From the NCBI GenBank assembly GCA_024401395.1, contig JAKSLD010000003.1, forward strand, positions 62,001 through 126,000: a stretch of 64,000 bases of DNA, in the 5' to 3' direction. The DNA is from Bacteroidales bacterium. Its GTDB lineage: Bacteria > Bacteroidota > Bacteroidia > Bacteroidales > Marinilabiliaceae. The notes under the pieces were generated by a model. It did not search any database. It was not told the origin of the DNA and saw only the letters and a program-made list of their open reading frames with translations. Within the stretch, counting starts at the first letter, position 1, and every line of letters starts with the position of its first letter. Shown here piece after piece: positions 1-9,662 of this stretch. A program made the position numbers and the translations under genes.

Positions 1-1685
1 AGGTTAGGCGGCAACTTCTCTTTAGTCGTCTTCTCCTTATACTTCCACTCGAATGAGGCCTCGAATTCGTCGCAATACTGCTTATACCACTCTTCTGCAC
101 TTACTTTACGCTTACGTATCAGCTTGCCGTAAGGGTCCACCATACGGGCTTCGATGATACGCAAAGGCTGCTCGGTCTTGACATTACCGCAAGTAAAACA
201 CTCGCGCTCTTCTGGATTGACATAATGTGCCTTCTTCTTGAAGTAGACGATGGCATTCATCGGATTGCCGTTATATACTATACGGCCGCCCTGGTCAATA
301 ACCAAGAGTTTATCAAGGAGCTTATAGATATCTGAATTCGGCTGATGGATATTTATGATAACGAGCTTCCCTTTGAGCACTTGACGCTTGAGGAGCATCA
401 TTACTTTCTCTGAGTCGATACTTGAGAGTCCTGATGTAGGCTCATCGGCAAATAATACCGATGGCTCGCGCATCAGCTCTAATGCGATGTTGAGGCGCTT
501 GCGCTGACCACCCGAGAGAACCTTATTGAGGGGTGAACCGACAGTGAGGTCGCGTGCTTCCACAAGGTCAAAGTCGTTCAGCGCCTTCTCTACTAACTCT
601 TTCTGCTCCTCGCGCGACTTATCGCTGAAGGTGAGTCGTGCATTGAACATCAGGTTCTCGTAAACCGTCAACTCTTCGTTGAGTATATCATCTTGTGGCA
701 CGTAACCGATAACGCCTTCCAGCTTGTCTTTGTCACGTGTCATGTCGTAGCCATTGATGGTGATCGAACCGTGGGACAACTTGTAGTTGCCGTTCATCAC
801 ATTGATCAATGTCGACTTTCCTGTACCCGAACCTCCCATTATGCCGACCAACTGGCCCGACTTGCCTAGGAAGCTGAAGCGATGGATTGCTATCTGGTTT
901 TCTGAGAACTTGTATTCTATATCTGTCGCCTGGTAGATAATGCGTCCTGTATCCTGACGGGTAATGAACTTCTCGGCAATATGGCCATAGTAGACGGCAC
1001 GTACATGGGAAGTATTGATTACCGAACCTGGCTCTATCGGGTAGACACGGTTGGTCTCTACCTTATGACCGTTGAGGTAGAGGTTGCGCTCTCCTTCGTA
1101 ACGGAATAGGAATGTATTTGTAGACTGAATATGTAGTACCCATACCTGAACGCCCAACTTACTGATGTAGATGTGCTTCACATCTGGATGGGGCTTATGG
1201 GCACAACCGTCTATTATGAGAAGTTTCTCTTTGTCAACTATCGATTTAGGGTGGTCAAGTGTAAAAGACTTGAGATTCCAATAGTCTAGAGGTGGAATTC
1301 TCAGAGCATCCGCTAACTCATCTACAAAATGCTCCTCCTCAAGAGTAATATCTGGCTTGGCAATATAATTGAGGAAAGTAGCAAGGAGTAGTATCTTGGT
1401 ATCTAGATCGATTTCATTATTGACGTGTGCAGATATCTCTTTAAGCAGACCAAGATTATCAGAATACTGCTGTGCGATGGCTACCGTGTCGCCGGAATGA
1501 CTATTCTGGTGATACTGATTTATATAGTAGTCGTAACGTTGAATAAACGAACGGACATACTCTCTATTGAACTGTTTGGTCAAAAATTCCTCAACCTTTT
1601 GCCTTCCCTGCGCGACATCAGTATGCTTGACGTCTGTCAGCAAGGCAAATAACTGCATCAAGGCTTCGAGGAGAGCTTCGCTCAT
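1..1685 (-). CDS. ABCG-type ABC transporter ATP-binding protein with N-terminal TerB-like and FHA-like regions (3' end cut by window edge)
   Basis: The frame stays open from an ATG at 1685 to the left edge, giving about 561 residues of an incomplete protein. Residues 1-150 are helical and resemble the TerB-like region found in front of these Bacteroidetes transporters. About 185-238 is a beta-rich FHA-like segment. The ATPase follows: Walker A GGSGTGKST near 281-289, signature LSGGQRKR near 388, then a Walker B ending FADEPTSG. The TSGL form after Walker B and the long linker are typical of ABCG/ABC-2 half transporters, whose membrane domain would lie beyond the edge. The substrate cannot be told. 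It is divergent from the lipoprotein gene at 1997. Family call is firm; the N-terminal domain names are from memory of the family. Confidence 0.85.
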   Translation of the reverse strand, partial: MSEALLEALMQLFALLTDVKHTDVAQGRQKVEEFLTKQFNREYVRSFIQRYDYYINQYHQNSHSGDTVAIAQQYSDNLGLLKEISAHVNNEIDLDTKILLLATFLNYIAKPDITLEEEHFVDELADALRIPPLDYWNLKSFTLDHPKSIVDKEKLLIIDGCAHKPHPDVKHIYISKLGVQVWVLHIQSTNTFLFRYEGERNLYLNGHKVETNRVYPIEPGSVINTSHVRAVYYGHIAEKFITRQDTGRIIYQATDIEYKFSENQIAIHRFSFLGKSGQLVGIMGGSGTGKSTLINVMNGNYKLSHGSITINGYDMTRDKDKLEGVIGYVPQDDILNEELTVYENLMFNARLTFSDKSREEQKELVEKALNDFDLVEARDLTVGSPLNKVLSGGQRKRLNIALELMREPSVLFADEPTSGLSSIDSEKVMMLLKRQVLKGKLVIINIHQPNSDIYKLLDKLLVIDQGGRIVYNGNPMNAIVYFKKKAHYVNPEERECFTCGNVKTEQPLRIIEARMVDPYGKLIRKRKVSAEEWYKQYCDEFEASFEWKYKEKTTKEKLPPN

Positions 1686-1814
1686 ATGTTTGATATTTTG
1701 TTTAGTACTACTTTACACGCAAAGATAATCAGTTTTCGGTAATTTTATCAATATTATTTGTGCAATGTATTGACCTAACCTCACTCTCGACTCGACAGCG
1801 TATCTCGGGGTTAT

Positions 1815-1908
1815 CGCATTGCTGTACCATTGAAATAAAAAAATTACGATGAACAAGGGACTTCCCTTATATTAGACCGAGTGTAGACCGAGTATAGACC
1901 GAGACTAA
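1815..1908 (+). repeat. Dispersed 11-bp-phased repeat, copy A
   Basis: The core at 1833-1866 reads AAATAAAAAAATTACGATG followed by AACAAGGGACTTCCC. Three contiguous 11-bp units follow: TAGACCGAGTG (1873-1883), TAGACCGAGTA (1884-1894) and TAGACCGAGAC (1895-1905). The 18 bp before the core also resemble those before copy C (both contain GCT-TACCATT). It lies between the divergent ABC and lipoprotein genes, pointing toward the lipoprotein gene. Confidence 0.85.
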
Positions 1909-1923
1909 AAATATGGTTTGTTG

Positions 1924-1946
1924 TATCTCAATGAAACATTGAGATA
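1924..1946. promoter_or_regulatory. Perfect 10-bp inverted repeat upstream of the lipoprotein gene
   Basis: TATCTCAATG and CATTGAGATA face each other around an AAA centre. The right arm runs into TATACTTTG (1945-1953), an imperfect Bacteroidetes -7-like box, 44 bp before the ATG at 1997. It could be an operator for a dimeric regulator or a 5' UTR hairpin. No T tract follows, so it is not a terminator. Confidence 0.45.
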
Positions 1947-1996
1947 TACTTTGCCGTAATAGACACCATAATTAGATTAACAAAGAATAATAGACA

Positions 1997-2983
1997 ATGA
2001 AGAAAAGATTTTCTATCATGGCCTTTGCTCTTGTTGCAGCATTCGGCTTTACTGCTTGTCACGATGATGACGACGAGGATGAGAATAGCGCTACAGTATC
2101 GAACTACAACCAGTCGGCTGTCATGGGCGCTTCTATGCTCAACAACTTGAGTTCTAAGGCAGGTGTTACTACATGCTACTTTACAGACGAGAGTCAGATT
2201 GCAGATTTCTATACATTTAGCACATTGCCTGTAGATACTATTTCTGAGCATGGTACTCTCACTGGTTCTACTCTTTCAATGGACAAAGAGGGTTTGGCTT
2301 TCTACGGTGACGAAGCTTGGTACGGCGGTTTCTGCCCTACATGGTTCGCTCCAGATGACGACGAGCAGGTATACTTGCCAGCATGTCGTTCTTTCCACGG
2401 CTCAAATACAGGCGCACTCCTTTGCAACCCTGGCACTGCTTGCCGCACAATGTTCTCTCGCCACATGTCTGCTGACCTTACTTCTGTAATGGCAGCTATC
2501 AAGAAGTTGAAGATCTCTTCTCTCTGGGTTTGCCCAGTTGAGGCTTACAACTACATCGATAAGAACGATCAGACTCGTTGGGATGGTGGCTATTCCCTCA
2601 CAGAACTTCCAGCAAACCACGAAATTCAGTTCGTAGTTTATGGTTATGTAGAGCACTGTAGCTTGAGCAACTTCAAGGAGGCTATCCAAACATTGAAGGA
2701 TGCAGGTTCTTCAGTAGCTGCAGGTGGTAAGATGTGTGAGACTCCAGTTGTTCTCGCTAGCACCGACGCAGATGGTAAGCTTACTGTAAATGCTGATTGG
2801 CAGAAGCTCGATTTGTCTTGCATCAAGGATTGCTACCTCCTCGAGGCTGCTATCCGCGTAGTTGACAAGAATACAGGCAAGACATCGCAGACATTCGCAA
2901 TTCCTGGTGATGAAGACCAAAACGAGGATTTGAACTATGTACTCGTTTCTGACGTAGCATTCACAGGTCGCTCTTTCTTCTAG
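1997..2983 (+). CDS. Secreted lipoprotein, DUF4465/PCMD-like
   Basis: This 328-residue protein starts with a lipoprotein signal (MKKRFSIMAF..., lipobox FTAC, mature Cys about residue 21) followed by a very acidic stretch HDDDDEDEN. In Bacteroidetes an acidic run just after the lipid Cys is a surface-export signal, so the protein probably sits on the cell surface. The remainder is beta-rich with many aromatic residues and seven or so cysteines. NADWQKLDLSCIKDCYLLEA near residue 265-285 resembles the W-x-x-(V/L)DLS segment of DUF4465 and carbohydrate-related jelly-roll domains. The gene stands alone, with an inverted repeat before it and a terminator after it. The function is unknown; a glycan-binding role is only inference. 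Confidence 0.75.
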   Translation: MKKRFSIMAFALVAAFGFTACHDDDDEDENSATVSNYNQSAVMGASMLNNLSSKAGVTTCYFTDESQIADFYTFSTLPVDTISEHGTLTGSTLSMDKEGLAFYGDEAWYGGFCPTWFAPDDDEQVYLPACRSFHGSNTGALLCNPGTACRTMFSRHMSADLTSVMAAIKKLKISSLWVCPVEAYNYIDKNDQTRWDGGYSLTELPANHEIQFVVYGYVEHCSLSNFKEAIQTLKDAGSSVAAGGKMCETPVVLASTDADGKLTVNADWQKLDLSCIKDCYLLEAAIRVVDKNTGKTSQTFAIPGDEDQNEDLNYVLVSDVAFTGRSFF

Positions 2984-3013
2984 TAGAAAGCTTACAGAAT
3001 AAATAGATAATAT

Positions 3014-3053
3014 GAGCCCCGCATTTGATTTCTCAGATGCGGGACTCTTTTTT
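3014..3053 (+). terminator. Rho-independent terminator of the lipoprotein gene
   Basis: GAGCCCCGCAT and ATGCGGGACTC pair with one mismatch around a 12-nt loop, followed by six T residues. It lies 30 bp past the stop codon at 2983. Confidence 0.85.
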
Positions 3054-3147
3054 GTGCCAAATACTTGCTTCTCTCCCTCTCTATCCCTGGAAAGTATCGA
3101 CAAAACTCTTTCGCTGAAATCTAAACTCTTCTCTCTATATTCTTCTC

Positions 3148-3202
3148 CCTTAGCTCTCTTAACACTCTCTTAACGCTCTCTTAATACAGGCTTAATACAG
3201 AC
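3148..3202 (+). repeat. 11-bp unit array without a recognisable core, copy M
   Basis: Five contiguous 11-bp units: CCTTAGCTCTC, TTAACACTCTC, TTAACGCTCTC, TTAATACAGGC and TTAATACAGAC. The last is identical to a unit of copy D near 26512, and TTAACGCTCTC differs from another D unit by one base. The A/T-rich core seen in the other copies is not visible upstream. It lies between convergent genes. Confidence 0.65.
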
Positions 3203-3271
3203 AGCTTTTTCTCTCGCCATCTAATAGAACTTTTTATTATCAATATACAAACACCATCCTTCTGGCAGGAT

Positions 3272-3310
3272 AAAAAAAACAAGGACCAGCTCCAATCGGA
3301 ACTAGCCCTT
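3272..3310 (-). terminator. Rho-independent terminator of typA
   Basis: On the minus strand AAGGGCTAGTTCC pairs with GGAGCTGGTCCTT (13 bp including G-T pairs, loop GATT), then G and eight T residues. It lies 25 bp after the typA stop. Confidence 0.85.
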
Positions 3311-3335
3311 ATTATTTTCATCGTATATTGCGTTA

Positions 3336-5144
3336 TTACTCTTGGTCGCGCTTTGCCATACGTTTGCGGTCTACCTCGTTGAGGAGAATCTTACGGAGAC
3401 GCATTGCATGTGGAGTAACCTCTACGTACTCGTCTCCCTGAATGTACTCGAGAGCCTCTTCAAGAGAGAATGTTACAGGAGGAGCCAAGTGAACTGCCTC
3501 GTCTGAACCACTGGCACGCATATTGGTCAACTTCTTTGACTTTGTAACGTTGAGAACGATATCGCCCTCACGTGTATTCTCTCCTACTACCTGACCGGCA
3601 TATACCTCGTCTTGTGGGTTAATGAAGAACTTACCACGGTCCTGAAGCTTGCCAAGGGCGTATGCGAATGCTGTACCGCTCTCCATTGCAATAAGTGAAC
3701 CTGTAGTACGCTTCTCAATAGGGCCCTTCCAAGGCTCGAAACCGAGGAGACGATGCGCCATAATAGCCTCACCGGCAGAAGCTGTCATGAGGTTAGAACG
3801 TAGACCGATAATACCGCGTGAAGGAATCTTGAATTCCTGGTGGATACGGTCGCCCTTACGCTCCATATTCGTAAGCTCGCCCTTGCGCTGAGTTACCATC
3901 TCAATAGCCTTGCCTGAACAATCTTCTGGAAGGTCAATGGTCAACTCCTCAACTGGCTCGCATTTCTCGCCGTCAATTTCTTTGATGATTACCTGTGGCT
4001 GACCAACCTGAAGCTCGTAGCCCTCACGACGCATAGTCTCAATGAGAACTGACAAGTGGAGGACACCACGACCGAATACGTTCCAGGAATCAGCAGAGTC
4101 TGTCTCCTCAACACGAAGTGCAAGGTTCTTCTCCAACTCACGGTCAAGACGGTCCTTGATATGGCGTGAAGTCACAAACTTACCATCCTTACCGAAGAAT
4201 GGTGAGTTGTTGATTGTGAACAACATCGACATTGTAGGCTCATCGATAGCAATAGGGTCAAGTGGCTCTGGATTGAGCGCGTCTGCTACTGTATCTCCAA
4301 TCTCGAAGCCCTCAAGACCAACGATAGCACAGATTTCTCCACAAGGAACTACGTCAACCTTAGTCTTGCCCATACCATCATAGAGGTAAAGATCCTTGAT
4401 ACGCATCTTTTGGATACGACCATCGCGCTTGCAAAGGCTGATATCCATATTGGTACGGAGCTCGCCACGTGTCACACGACCAATGGCAATACGACCGGTA
4501 TAGCTTGAATACTCAAGAGATGTCACCAACATTTGTGGTGTACCCTCTACTACCTTTGGTGCTGGAATGTGCTTGATGATGGTATCGAATACAACATCAA
4601 TATTGTCTGTCATGACTTTCCAGTCATTTGACATCCAGTTGTTCTTTGCAGAACCATAGATAGTTGGGAAGTCAAGCTGGTCCTCTGTCGCCTCAAGTGC
4701 AAACATAAGGTCGAATACTTTCTCATATACCTCCTCTGGACGGCAGTTTGGCTTATCTACCTTATTGATAACTACGATTGGCTTAAGACCAAGCTGAATA
4801 GCTTTCTGAAGAACGAAACGTGTCTGAGGCATAGGGCCTTCAAAAGCGTCGACAAGCAACAATACACCATCGGCCATATTGAGAACGCGCTCAACCTCAC
4901 CACCGAAATCGGAGTGGCCCGGAGTATCTATGATATTGATGCGGTAGTCGCCCCATTGTACAGCACAGTTCTTGGCAAGGATTGTGATACCTCGCTCGCG
5001 TTCGAGCTCGTTATTATCCATCAAAAGGTCCCCGACCTTCTGATTATCGCGGAACAGCTTAGCCGCGTGCAACATCTTGTCTACAAGTGTTGTCTTGCCA
5101 TGGTCTACGTGCGCTATAATGGCTACGTTACGTATCTTCTGCAT
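3336..5144 (-). CDS. typA: Ribosome-associated translational GTPase TypA/BipA
   Basis: The 602 residues match TypA/BipA over the full length. The P-loop HVDHGKTT is at about 11-18, the switch I region carries RERGITI, and [12 protein letters not shown] and NKVDKP follow. Domains II, III and V lead into the BipA-specific C-terminal domain ([16 protein letters not shown], then the basic tail ending [20 protein letters not shown]). TypA is a GTPase that binds the 70S ribosome and acts in large-subunit assembly and stress or cold adaptation. It is a single-gene unit with its own -7 box at 5183-5190 and a terminator at 3272-3310. Nothing odd was seen. Confidence 0.97.
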   Translation of the reverse strand: MQKIRNVAIIAHVDHGKTTLVDKMLHAAKLFRDNQKVGDLLMDNNELERERGITILAKNCAVQWGDYRINIIDTPGHSDFGGEVERVLNMADGVLLLVDAFEGPMPQTRFVLQKAIQLGLKPIVVINKVDKPNCRPEEVYEKVFDLMFALEATEDQLDFPTIYGSAKNNWMSNDWKVMTDNIDVVFDTIIKHIPAPKVVEGTPQMLVTSLEYSSYTGRIAIGRVTRGELRTNMDISLCKRDGRIQKMRIKDLYLYDGMGKTKVDVVPCGEICAIVGLEGFEIGDTVADALNPEPLDPIAIDEPTMSMLFTINNSPFFGKDGKFVTSRHIKDRLDRELEKNLALRVEETDSADSWNVFGRGVLHLSVLIETMRREGYELQVGQPQVIIKEIDGEKCEPVEELTIDLPEDCSGKAIEMVTQRKGELTNMERKGDRIHQEFKIPSRGIIGLRSNLMTASAGEAIMAHRLLGFEPWKGPIEKRTTGSLIAMESGTAFAYALGKLQDRGKFFINPQDEVYAGQVVGENTREGDIVLNVTKSKKLTNMRASGSDEAVHLAPPVTFSLEEALEYIQGDEYVEVTPHAMRLRKILLNEVDRKRMAKRDQE

Positions 5145-5182
5145 TAGGTCAAATATTTATTTCGAAGCGAAAATTATCGCGA

Positions 5183-5190
5183 CAAAGTTA
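5183..5190 (-). promoter_or_regulatory. Candidate promoter -7 box for typA
   Basis: TAACTTTG on the minus strand matches the Bacteroidetes TAnnTTTG box, 38 bp before the typA ATG. No good TTTG -33 element is visible. Confidence 0.45.
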
Positions 5191-5248
5191 ATCTATATCT
5201 TACTAATTATGTGTCATGCACTTAGTTAAAAGATATGAATTATTATTG

Positions 5249-7357
5249 TCAATTTACAAAGCCAGCAGGGGCACAGGTATAATTGTCGATTTTTATATGG
5301 AATTTCTGCATATCCTCGAGCTTGTATACCGTACCTTCTGGGATAGGCATTTTGCTGAATGTCTGGAAGTAGAGCAAACAGCCATCATGCCACCAACGAG
5401 CATCCTTGGCCTGAATGTCAAGACGATGGTTTACATTCTCCCATGCAGCAGCTGACATGTATGGCTTGAACGATTGCCACAACTGGTACTGTGCCTCAGC
5501 AGCTTGCATACCGCGGTTGTATCGGTAGCAGAGTTCGTCCCAAAGTGTGCGACCGCTCTGCATCTTGCGATCCCAAGCCGCGTGGTGAAACCAAAGGAGA
5601 TATTCGTCTGGACATTTTTCTATATTGCCATACAACTCACTCAAAGGTGCATTATACTGCTCGTTGCCTTTACTGCCTGATGGGGAACGGTCAAAACCAA
5701 GGCCGGCTTCGTCTGCTCGATGGTAATAGCTTGGCATCCAGTCTGGACGAGCGCCAGGTATAGCACACCATGGCTCTGGACCATAGTGGTGACCCCACGC
5801 AAAGATATGGTGTAGGCCGAGAGGCATCATATAATCTACTACCATTTCTCTAGAGTCGCATAGCATCTTTTCCATAGAAGCCTTCTCTTTTGCAGGCATA
5901 GTCTGGAAAGACTGCGCTATCCACTCTTTGGCTATCTGCTCTGAAGACAAATCTGGATTCCAAGCCAAACGACCAAATGCGTACCAGTTGGCCTGTGCCA
6001 ACTCATTAGCACACCACACCTCATCATCGCCGAGGTTTGTTACTCCCGCAATAGCTGATATCTTAGCAGCTTTTGTCTGTGCCTTGATGGTAGAATGATC
6101 TGTACCATTGTATGTATCGGCATCAAGGCACTCCTTCCACATTGGAGAGAGGTAGCAGAGATGGTTGGCATGACCGGTATATTCCTGTGTAATCTGGAGT
6201 TCTACCATCATATCGGTCTTCTGCAAAGCGCCGAAAAGAGGGCTGAATGGCTCACGAGGTTGGAAATCGATAGGTCCATTCTTGATTTGGATAATTACGT
6301 TATCCTTAAACTGGCCATCATAAGGCTTGAACTCCAGGTAAGCCTGCTTAGCGCGGTCGGCATCAGAAGGAGAATAGACGAAAGCACGCCACATGACGAT
6401 ACCGTTGTGAGGTTCTAGAGCCTCGGCGAGCATATTAGCGCCATCAGCGTGGGTACGACCGAAATCGAGAGGACCAGGGAGGCCCTCGCTGTTGGCTTTC
6501 ACCAAGAATCCAGCAAAATCGGGGATAAGTTCATATATCTTGTCGGCGCGTTCCTTCCACCAAGCACGTACCTCTGGGCGAAGAGGGTCGGCATCCTTGA
6601 TAGACTTATCGAGAGCAGACGGAGAAGAGAAATTCACCGAGAGCATTACCTTGATATTATATGGACGGAAGACATTGGCCAATGCGGCTACCTTAACGAG
6701 ATATTCATCTGTTAGTATTTCTGGAGAGGCATTTACATTATTAAATACAACCGTATTGATACCGACTGACGCGCAAGACAAGGCATAGGCTGCATATCTT
6801 GGAGAGATAGTATCAGGGAGCTGTTCCCATTTCCAGAGAGACTTACCCGCATAACCTCGTTCTACTGTGCCATCAAGATTATCCCAATGGTTGAGAACTC
6901 GAAGGTCGAATTGCGGTTTCTCTACCAAAGGCTGAGAAGGGAGGCTACCCTCTGTAGCTTCGATTCGACGAGCGGCGAAAGCGGCATAAAAAGCACCGGC
7001 TCCAGTATTAGCCTCGATAAACAAGACATTATTCTTCACATACATACGATAACCTTCATTGCCAAGGGCCTCATCATTGTCAAGAATAGTAATATCTGTA
7101 TTGCTGACGCTCTTTATCTGGTTTGAGAACCAATTGATGATTTGTTTTTGATCTTCGCTAATAGAATTTGTATTACCGACGTGGTAATTTGGTATTACAT
7201 GCACCTCAAAACTACTAGACTCCACAGATTTCTCCTCAGTAAGCCAAAGAGGCAGCGTATTGTCTTTGGTTACAATACGTTGCCTCTCGCATGCTGTAGT
7301 AATATGGAGTAAAAGTATAATCAGTGCAATGAAAGAAAGTCTAGTTGTGATCTTCAT
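5249..7357 (-). CDS. Alpha-glucuronidase, GH67
   Basis: This 702-residue lipoprotein (signal to LLLHITTAC, mature Cys about 23) is a full-length GH67 enzyme. It removes (4-O-methyl)-glucuronic acid from the non-reducing end of xylo-oligosaccharides. The family signature NHWDNLDGTVERGYAG is near 155-172. The expected acid residues are present: Glu in KANSEGLPG (about 293), and Asp and Glu in NGPIDFQPREPFSP (about 360-370). The C-terminal helical domain with RTLWDELCYRYNRG is intact. The lipoprotein signal places it in the periplasm or outer membrane. It lies 54 bp after ilvE and beyond the terminator of the GH10/GH43 operon, so it may be expressed from its own or the ilvE promoter, but its function clearly belongs with that operon. 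Confidence 0.93.
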   Translation of the reverse strand: MKITTRLSFIALIILLLHITTACERQRIVTKDNTLPLWLTEEKSVESSSFEVHVIPNYHVGNTNSISEDQKQIINWFSNQIKSVSNTDITILDNDEALGNEGYRMYVKNNVLFIEANTGAGAFYAAFAARRIEATEGSLPSQPLVEKPQFDLRVLNHWDNLDGTVERGYAGKSLWKWEQLPDTISPRYAAYALSCASVGINTVVFNNVNASPEILTDEYLVKVAALANVFRPYNIKVMLSVNFSSPSALDKSIKDADPLRPEVRAWWKERADKIYELIPDFAGFLVKANSEGLPGPLDFGRTHADGANMLAEALEPHNGIVMWRAFVYSPSDADRAKQAYLEFKPYDGQFKDNVIIQIKNGPIDFQPREPFSPLFGALQKTDMMVELQITQEYTGHANHLCYLSPMWKECLDADTYNGTDHSTIKAQTKAAKISAIAGVTNLGDDEVWCANELAQANWYAFGRLAWNPDLSSEQIAKEWIAQSFQTMPAKEKASMEKMLCDSREMVVDYMMPLGLHHIFAWGHHYGPEPWCAIPGARPDWMPSYYHRADEAGLGFDRSPSGSKGNEQYNAPLSELYGNIEKCPDEYLLWFHHAAWDRKMQSGRTLWDELCYRYNRGMQAAEAQYQLWQSFKPYMSAAAWENVNHRLDIQAKDARWWHDGCLLYFQTFSKMPIPEGTVYKLEDMQKFHIKIDNYTCAPAGFVN

Positions 7358-7411
7358 TGCTATATTATTCTTTTATTTTATTAATTACTGCTATATACTC
7401 ATCAACCAATA

Positions 7412-8437
7412 TTAGTCGATAATTGTTACCCAACCATGAGTATCCTCCATGTCGCCATATTGGATAGCGCGGAGGGTATTATAGAACTTTGTACAGATTG
7501 GACCAGGCTTACCGTCCTTGCTGTATTCGTAGCTCTTGTTGAGATCCTTATCGTCGATACGGCAAATAGGAGATACAACTGCTGCTGTACCACACTCACC
7601 TGCCTCCTCAAATGTAGCAAGCTCCTCTTCTGGTATCTGACGCTGTTCTACTGTCATACCGAAATCATTAGCCAACTGCTGCAAACTCATGTTTGTGATA
7701 GATGGGAGGATAGATGTAGACTTTGGAGTTACGTATGTATTGTTCTTGATACCGAAGAAGTTAGCTGGACCACACTCATCAACATACTTCTTCTCCTTAG
7801 CATCAAGATAGAGAACTGCTGAGTAGCCCATCTGCTTACCAAGCGAACCAGGAACGAGGGAAGCTGCATAGTTACCGCCCACCTTGAATGTACCTGTTCC
7901 GAGAGGTGCTGCACGGTCATAACCACGGAGAATACATACTGGAGTTGCCTTGAAGCCATCCTTGAAGTATGGACCTACTGGTGATACGAATATCATGAAG
8001 AGGTATTCATCAGAAGGACCTACGCCAATCTTAGCACCTGTACCGATGAGAAGAGGGCGGATATATAGCGAGCAACCTGACTCATAAGGTGGCACAAAAC
8101 GCTCATTAAGCTTGATAACTTTTTTAACAGCCTCACAGAACTTCTCAATAGGAAGTTTAGCAAGCAAGATACCGTCAGATGTCTTCTGCAATCGCTTTGC
8201 GTTCTCCTCCATACGGAAGACTCGGATCTTACCATCTTTGCCACGGAAAGCCTTCAAACCCTCAAAAGCCTCCTGGCCATAGTGAAGGCAAGTAGCTGCC
8301 ATGTGCAAGTTGATAACGTTAGACGAGCTTACCTCTATCTCGCCCCATTCGCCATTGCGATAATAGCAACGAACATTGTAGTCAGTATCCATATACTGGA
8401 AACCCAACTTTCCCCAATCGATTGCATTATTGTCCAT
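7412..8437 (-). CDS. ilvE: Branched-chain amino acid aminotransferase
   Basis: A class IV PLP aminotransferase of 341 residues, the usual length of the larger IlvE type. It interconverts Leu, Ile and Val with their 2-oxo acids using glutamate. The PLP lysine is in GTGTFKVGGNYAASL (Lys about 185). EECGPANFFGI-like residues near 220 and the substrate-loop GTAAVVSPI near 290 are also present. There is no signal peptide, so it is cytosolic. A TAAATTTG box lies 41 bp upstream. It is unusual that this housekeeping gene sits between xylan enzymes; the 54-bp gap to the GH67 gene allows co-transcription. Confidence 0.95.
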   Translation of the reverse strand: MDNNAIDWGKLGFQYMDTDYNVRCYYRNGEWGEIEVSSSNVINLHMAATCLHYGQEAFEGLKAFRGKDGKIRVFRMEENAKRLQKTSDGILLAKLPIEKFCEAVKKVIKLNERFVPPYESGCSLYIRPLLIGTGAKIGVGPSDEYLFMIFVSPVGPYFKDGFKATPVCILRGYDRAAPLGTGTFKVGGNYAASLVPGSLGKQMGYSAVLYLDAKEKKYVDECGPANFFGIKNNTYVTPKSTSILPSITNMSLQQLANDFGMTVEQRQIPEEELATFEEAGECGTAAVVSPICRIDDKDLNKSYEYSKDGKPGPICTKFYNTLRAIQYGDMEDTHGWVTIID

Positions 8438-8477
8438 AAATCTTTTACTTCTTAAGTGATTATGTATAATCTTGTAG

Positions 8478-8485
8478 CAAATTTA
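8478..8485 (-). promoter_or_regulatory. Candidate promoter -7 box for ilvE
   Basis: TAAATTTG on the minus strand fits TAnnTTTG, 40 bp before the ilvE start and downstream of the preceding terminator. Confidence 0.45.
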
Positions 8486-8539
8486 ATCAATAATCATCCT
8501 CGTTAGATATAAATCGATGATATTTTTCCTGAAAAGAAT

Positions 8540-8575
8540 AAAAAATCAGGGAATTGCGTATGACGCAACTCCCCG
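8540..8575 (-). terminator. Terminator of the xylan GH43 operon
   Basis: On the minus strand GGGGAGTTGCGT pairs with ACGCAATTCCC around a CAT loop, followed by TGATTTTTT. It separates the GH43 gene from ilvE. Confidence 0.85.
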
Positions 8576-8604
8576 ACTTGATCAAACTAATATATCAAAC
8601 AAAC

Positions 8605-9639
8605 CTAATCGATTCCGTTAATTGTCTTGATCTTGCCGTTTGCGTCCCACTCAATCTCGCAGACCTTGAGGCTTCTCAACCAAGACTTACCACCAGATGG
8701 TACTGAATCATGATGGAAGAGATACCACTTGCCCTGGAACTCGATGATAGCATGGTGTGTAGTCCAACCTACTACTGGAGTAAGGATTTCGCCCTGATAT
8801 GTAAAAGGACCATATGGGTTGTTGCCTACTGCATAGCAGAGAAGGTGACTGTCGCCTGTCGAGTATGAGAAATAGTATTTGCCATCCTTCTTGAATGTCC
8901 ACGAAGCTTCGAAGAAGCGGTGTGGATCATCAGCCTTGAGAGGATTGCCCTGCTCATCAACAACAAGAATAGGACGTGGAGCCTCAGCATAATTGAGACC
9001 ATCCTTAGTCAAGCGTACACAACGGCTAGGAAGTGCATCCTGCTTGCCTTCTGGAAGGTATGGAGTCTCTAGATGGATATTATCCTTGTAGCGCTGGAGC
9101 TGACCACCCCAAAGACCACCGAAGTAAACATACACCTCATCATCAGCATCGTCACGGAAAGCACACATATCAATGCTATAGCTGCCAGCAATAGGAGCCG
9201 CCTGTGGAATAAATGGACCCTCTGGATTATCAGCAATAGCAGCACCCCAATGGAATACGTCATTGCGATCCTTGAGAGGGAAGTACATGATATACTTCTT
9301 AACCTTCTTGCTGTAGCCCATGCCTGCAGCCTGCTCTTCTGCATTTGTAGGAACTTCTACCTCATATTCCTGAACATCACAGTCCCAAAGCTGACGACCT
9401 GCCCATGGAATATCCTCCTGACGGAGTACGCAACCGCAGTCAACTACCTCACCTGTCATTGGATCACCATCAATTCGAAGAACATGGTAGTCCTTCATAA
9501 TATACTGGTCACCATTGTCGTTCTCGACATTAGATGCTTCCCAGTCATGACTTGGATAGATATATATCTTGCCGTTAAAAATATGAACAGATGGATCTGC
9601 CATATAGTCGGCAGGAAAAAGATAACGCTTTTGTACCAT
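8605..9639 (-). CDS. GH43 glycosidase, probable intracellular beta-xylosidase/alpha-L-arabinofuranosidase
   Basis: The 344-residue protein has a single five-bladed GH43 propeller and no signal peptide, so it works in the cytoplasm on imported oligosaccharides. The catalytic base Asp is in YMADPSVHIFNGK (about residue 15). The pKa-modulating Asp is probably in SIDMCAFRDDADDEVY, and the acid Glu is in RFFEASWTFKKDG (about 243). The opening RYLFPADYMADPSVHIFNG is typical of short GH43 enzymes annotated as beta-xylosidases, but GH43 members also include arabinofuranosidases and substrate cannot be fixed from sequence. It is the last gene of the symporter-GH10-GH43 operon, 23 bp after GH10. Confidence 0.88.
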   Translation of the reverse strand: MVQKRYLFPADYMADPSVHIFNGKIYIYPSHDWEASNVENDNGDQYIMKDYHVLRIDGDPMTGEVVDCGCVLRQEDIPWAGRQLWDCDVQEYEVEVPTNAEEQAAGMGYSKKVKKYIMYFPLKDRNDVFHWGAAIADNPEGPFIPQAAPIAGSYSIDMCAFRDDADDEVYVYFGGLWGGQLQRYKDNIHLETPYLPEGKQDALPSRCVRLTKDGLNYAEAPRPILVVDEQGNPLKADDPHRFFEASWTFKKDGKYYFSYSTGDSHLLCYAVGNNPYGPFTYQGEILTPVVGWTTHHAIIEFQGKWYLFHHDSVPSGGKSWLRSLKVCEIEWDANGKIKTINGID

Positions 9640-9662
9640 AACCTAAAATATTTTGTCTGTTG

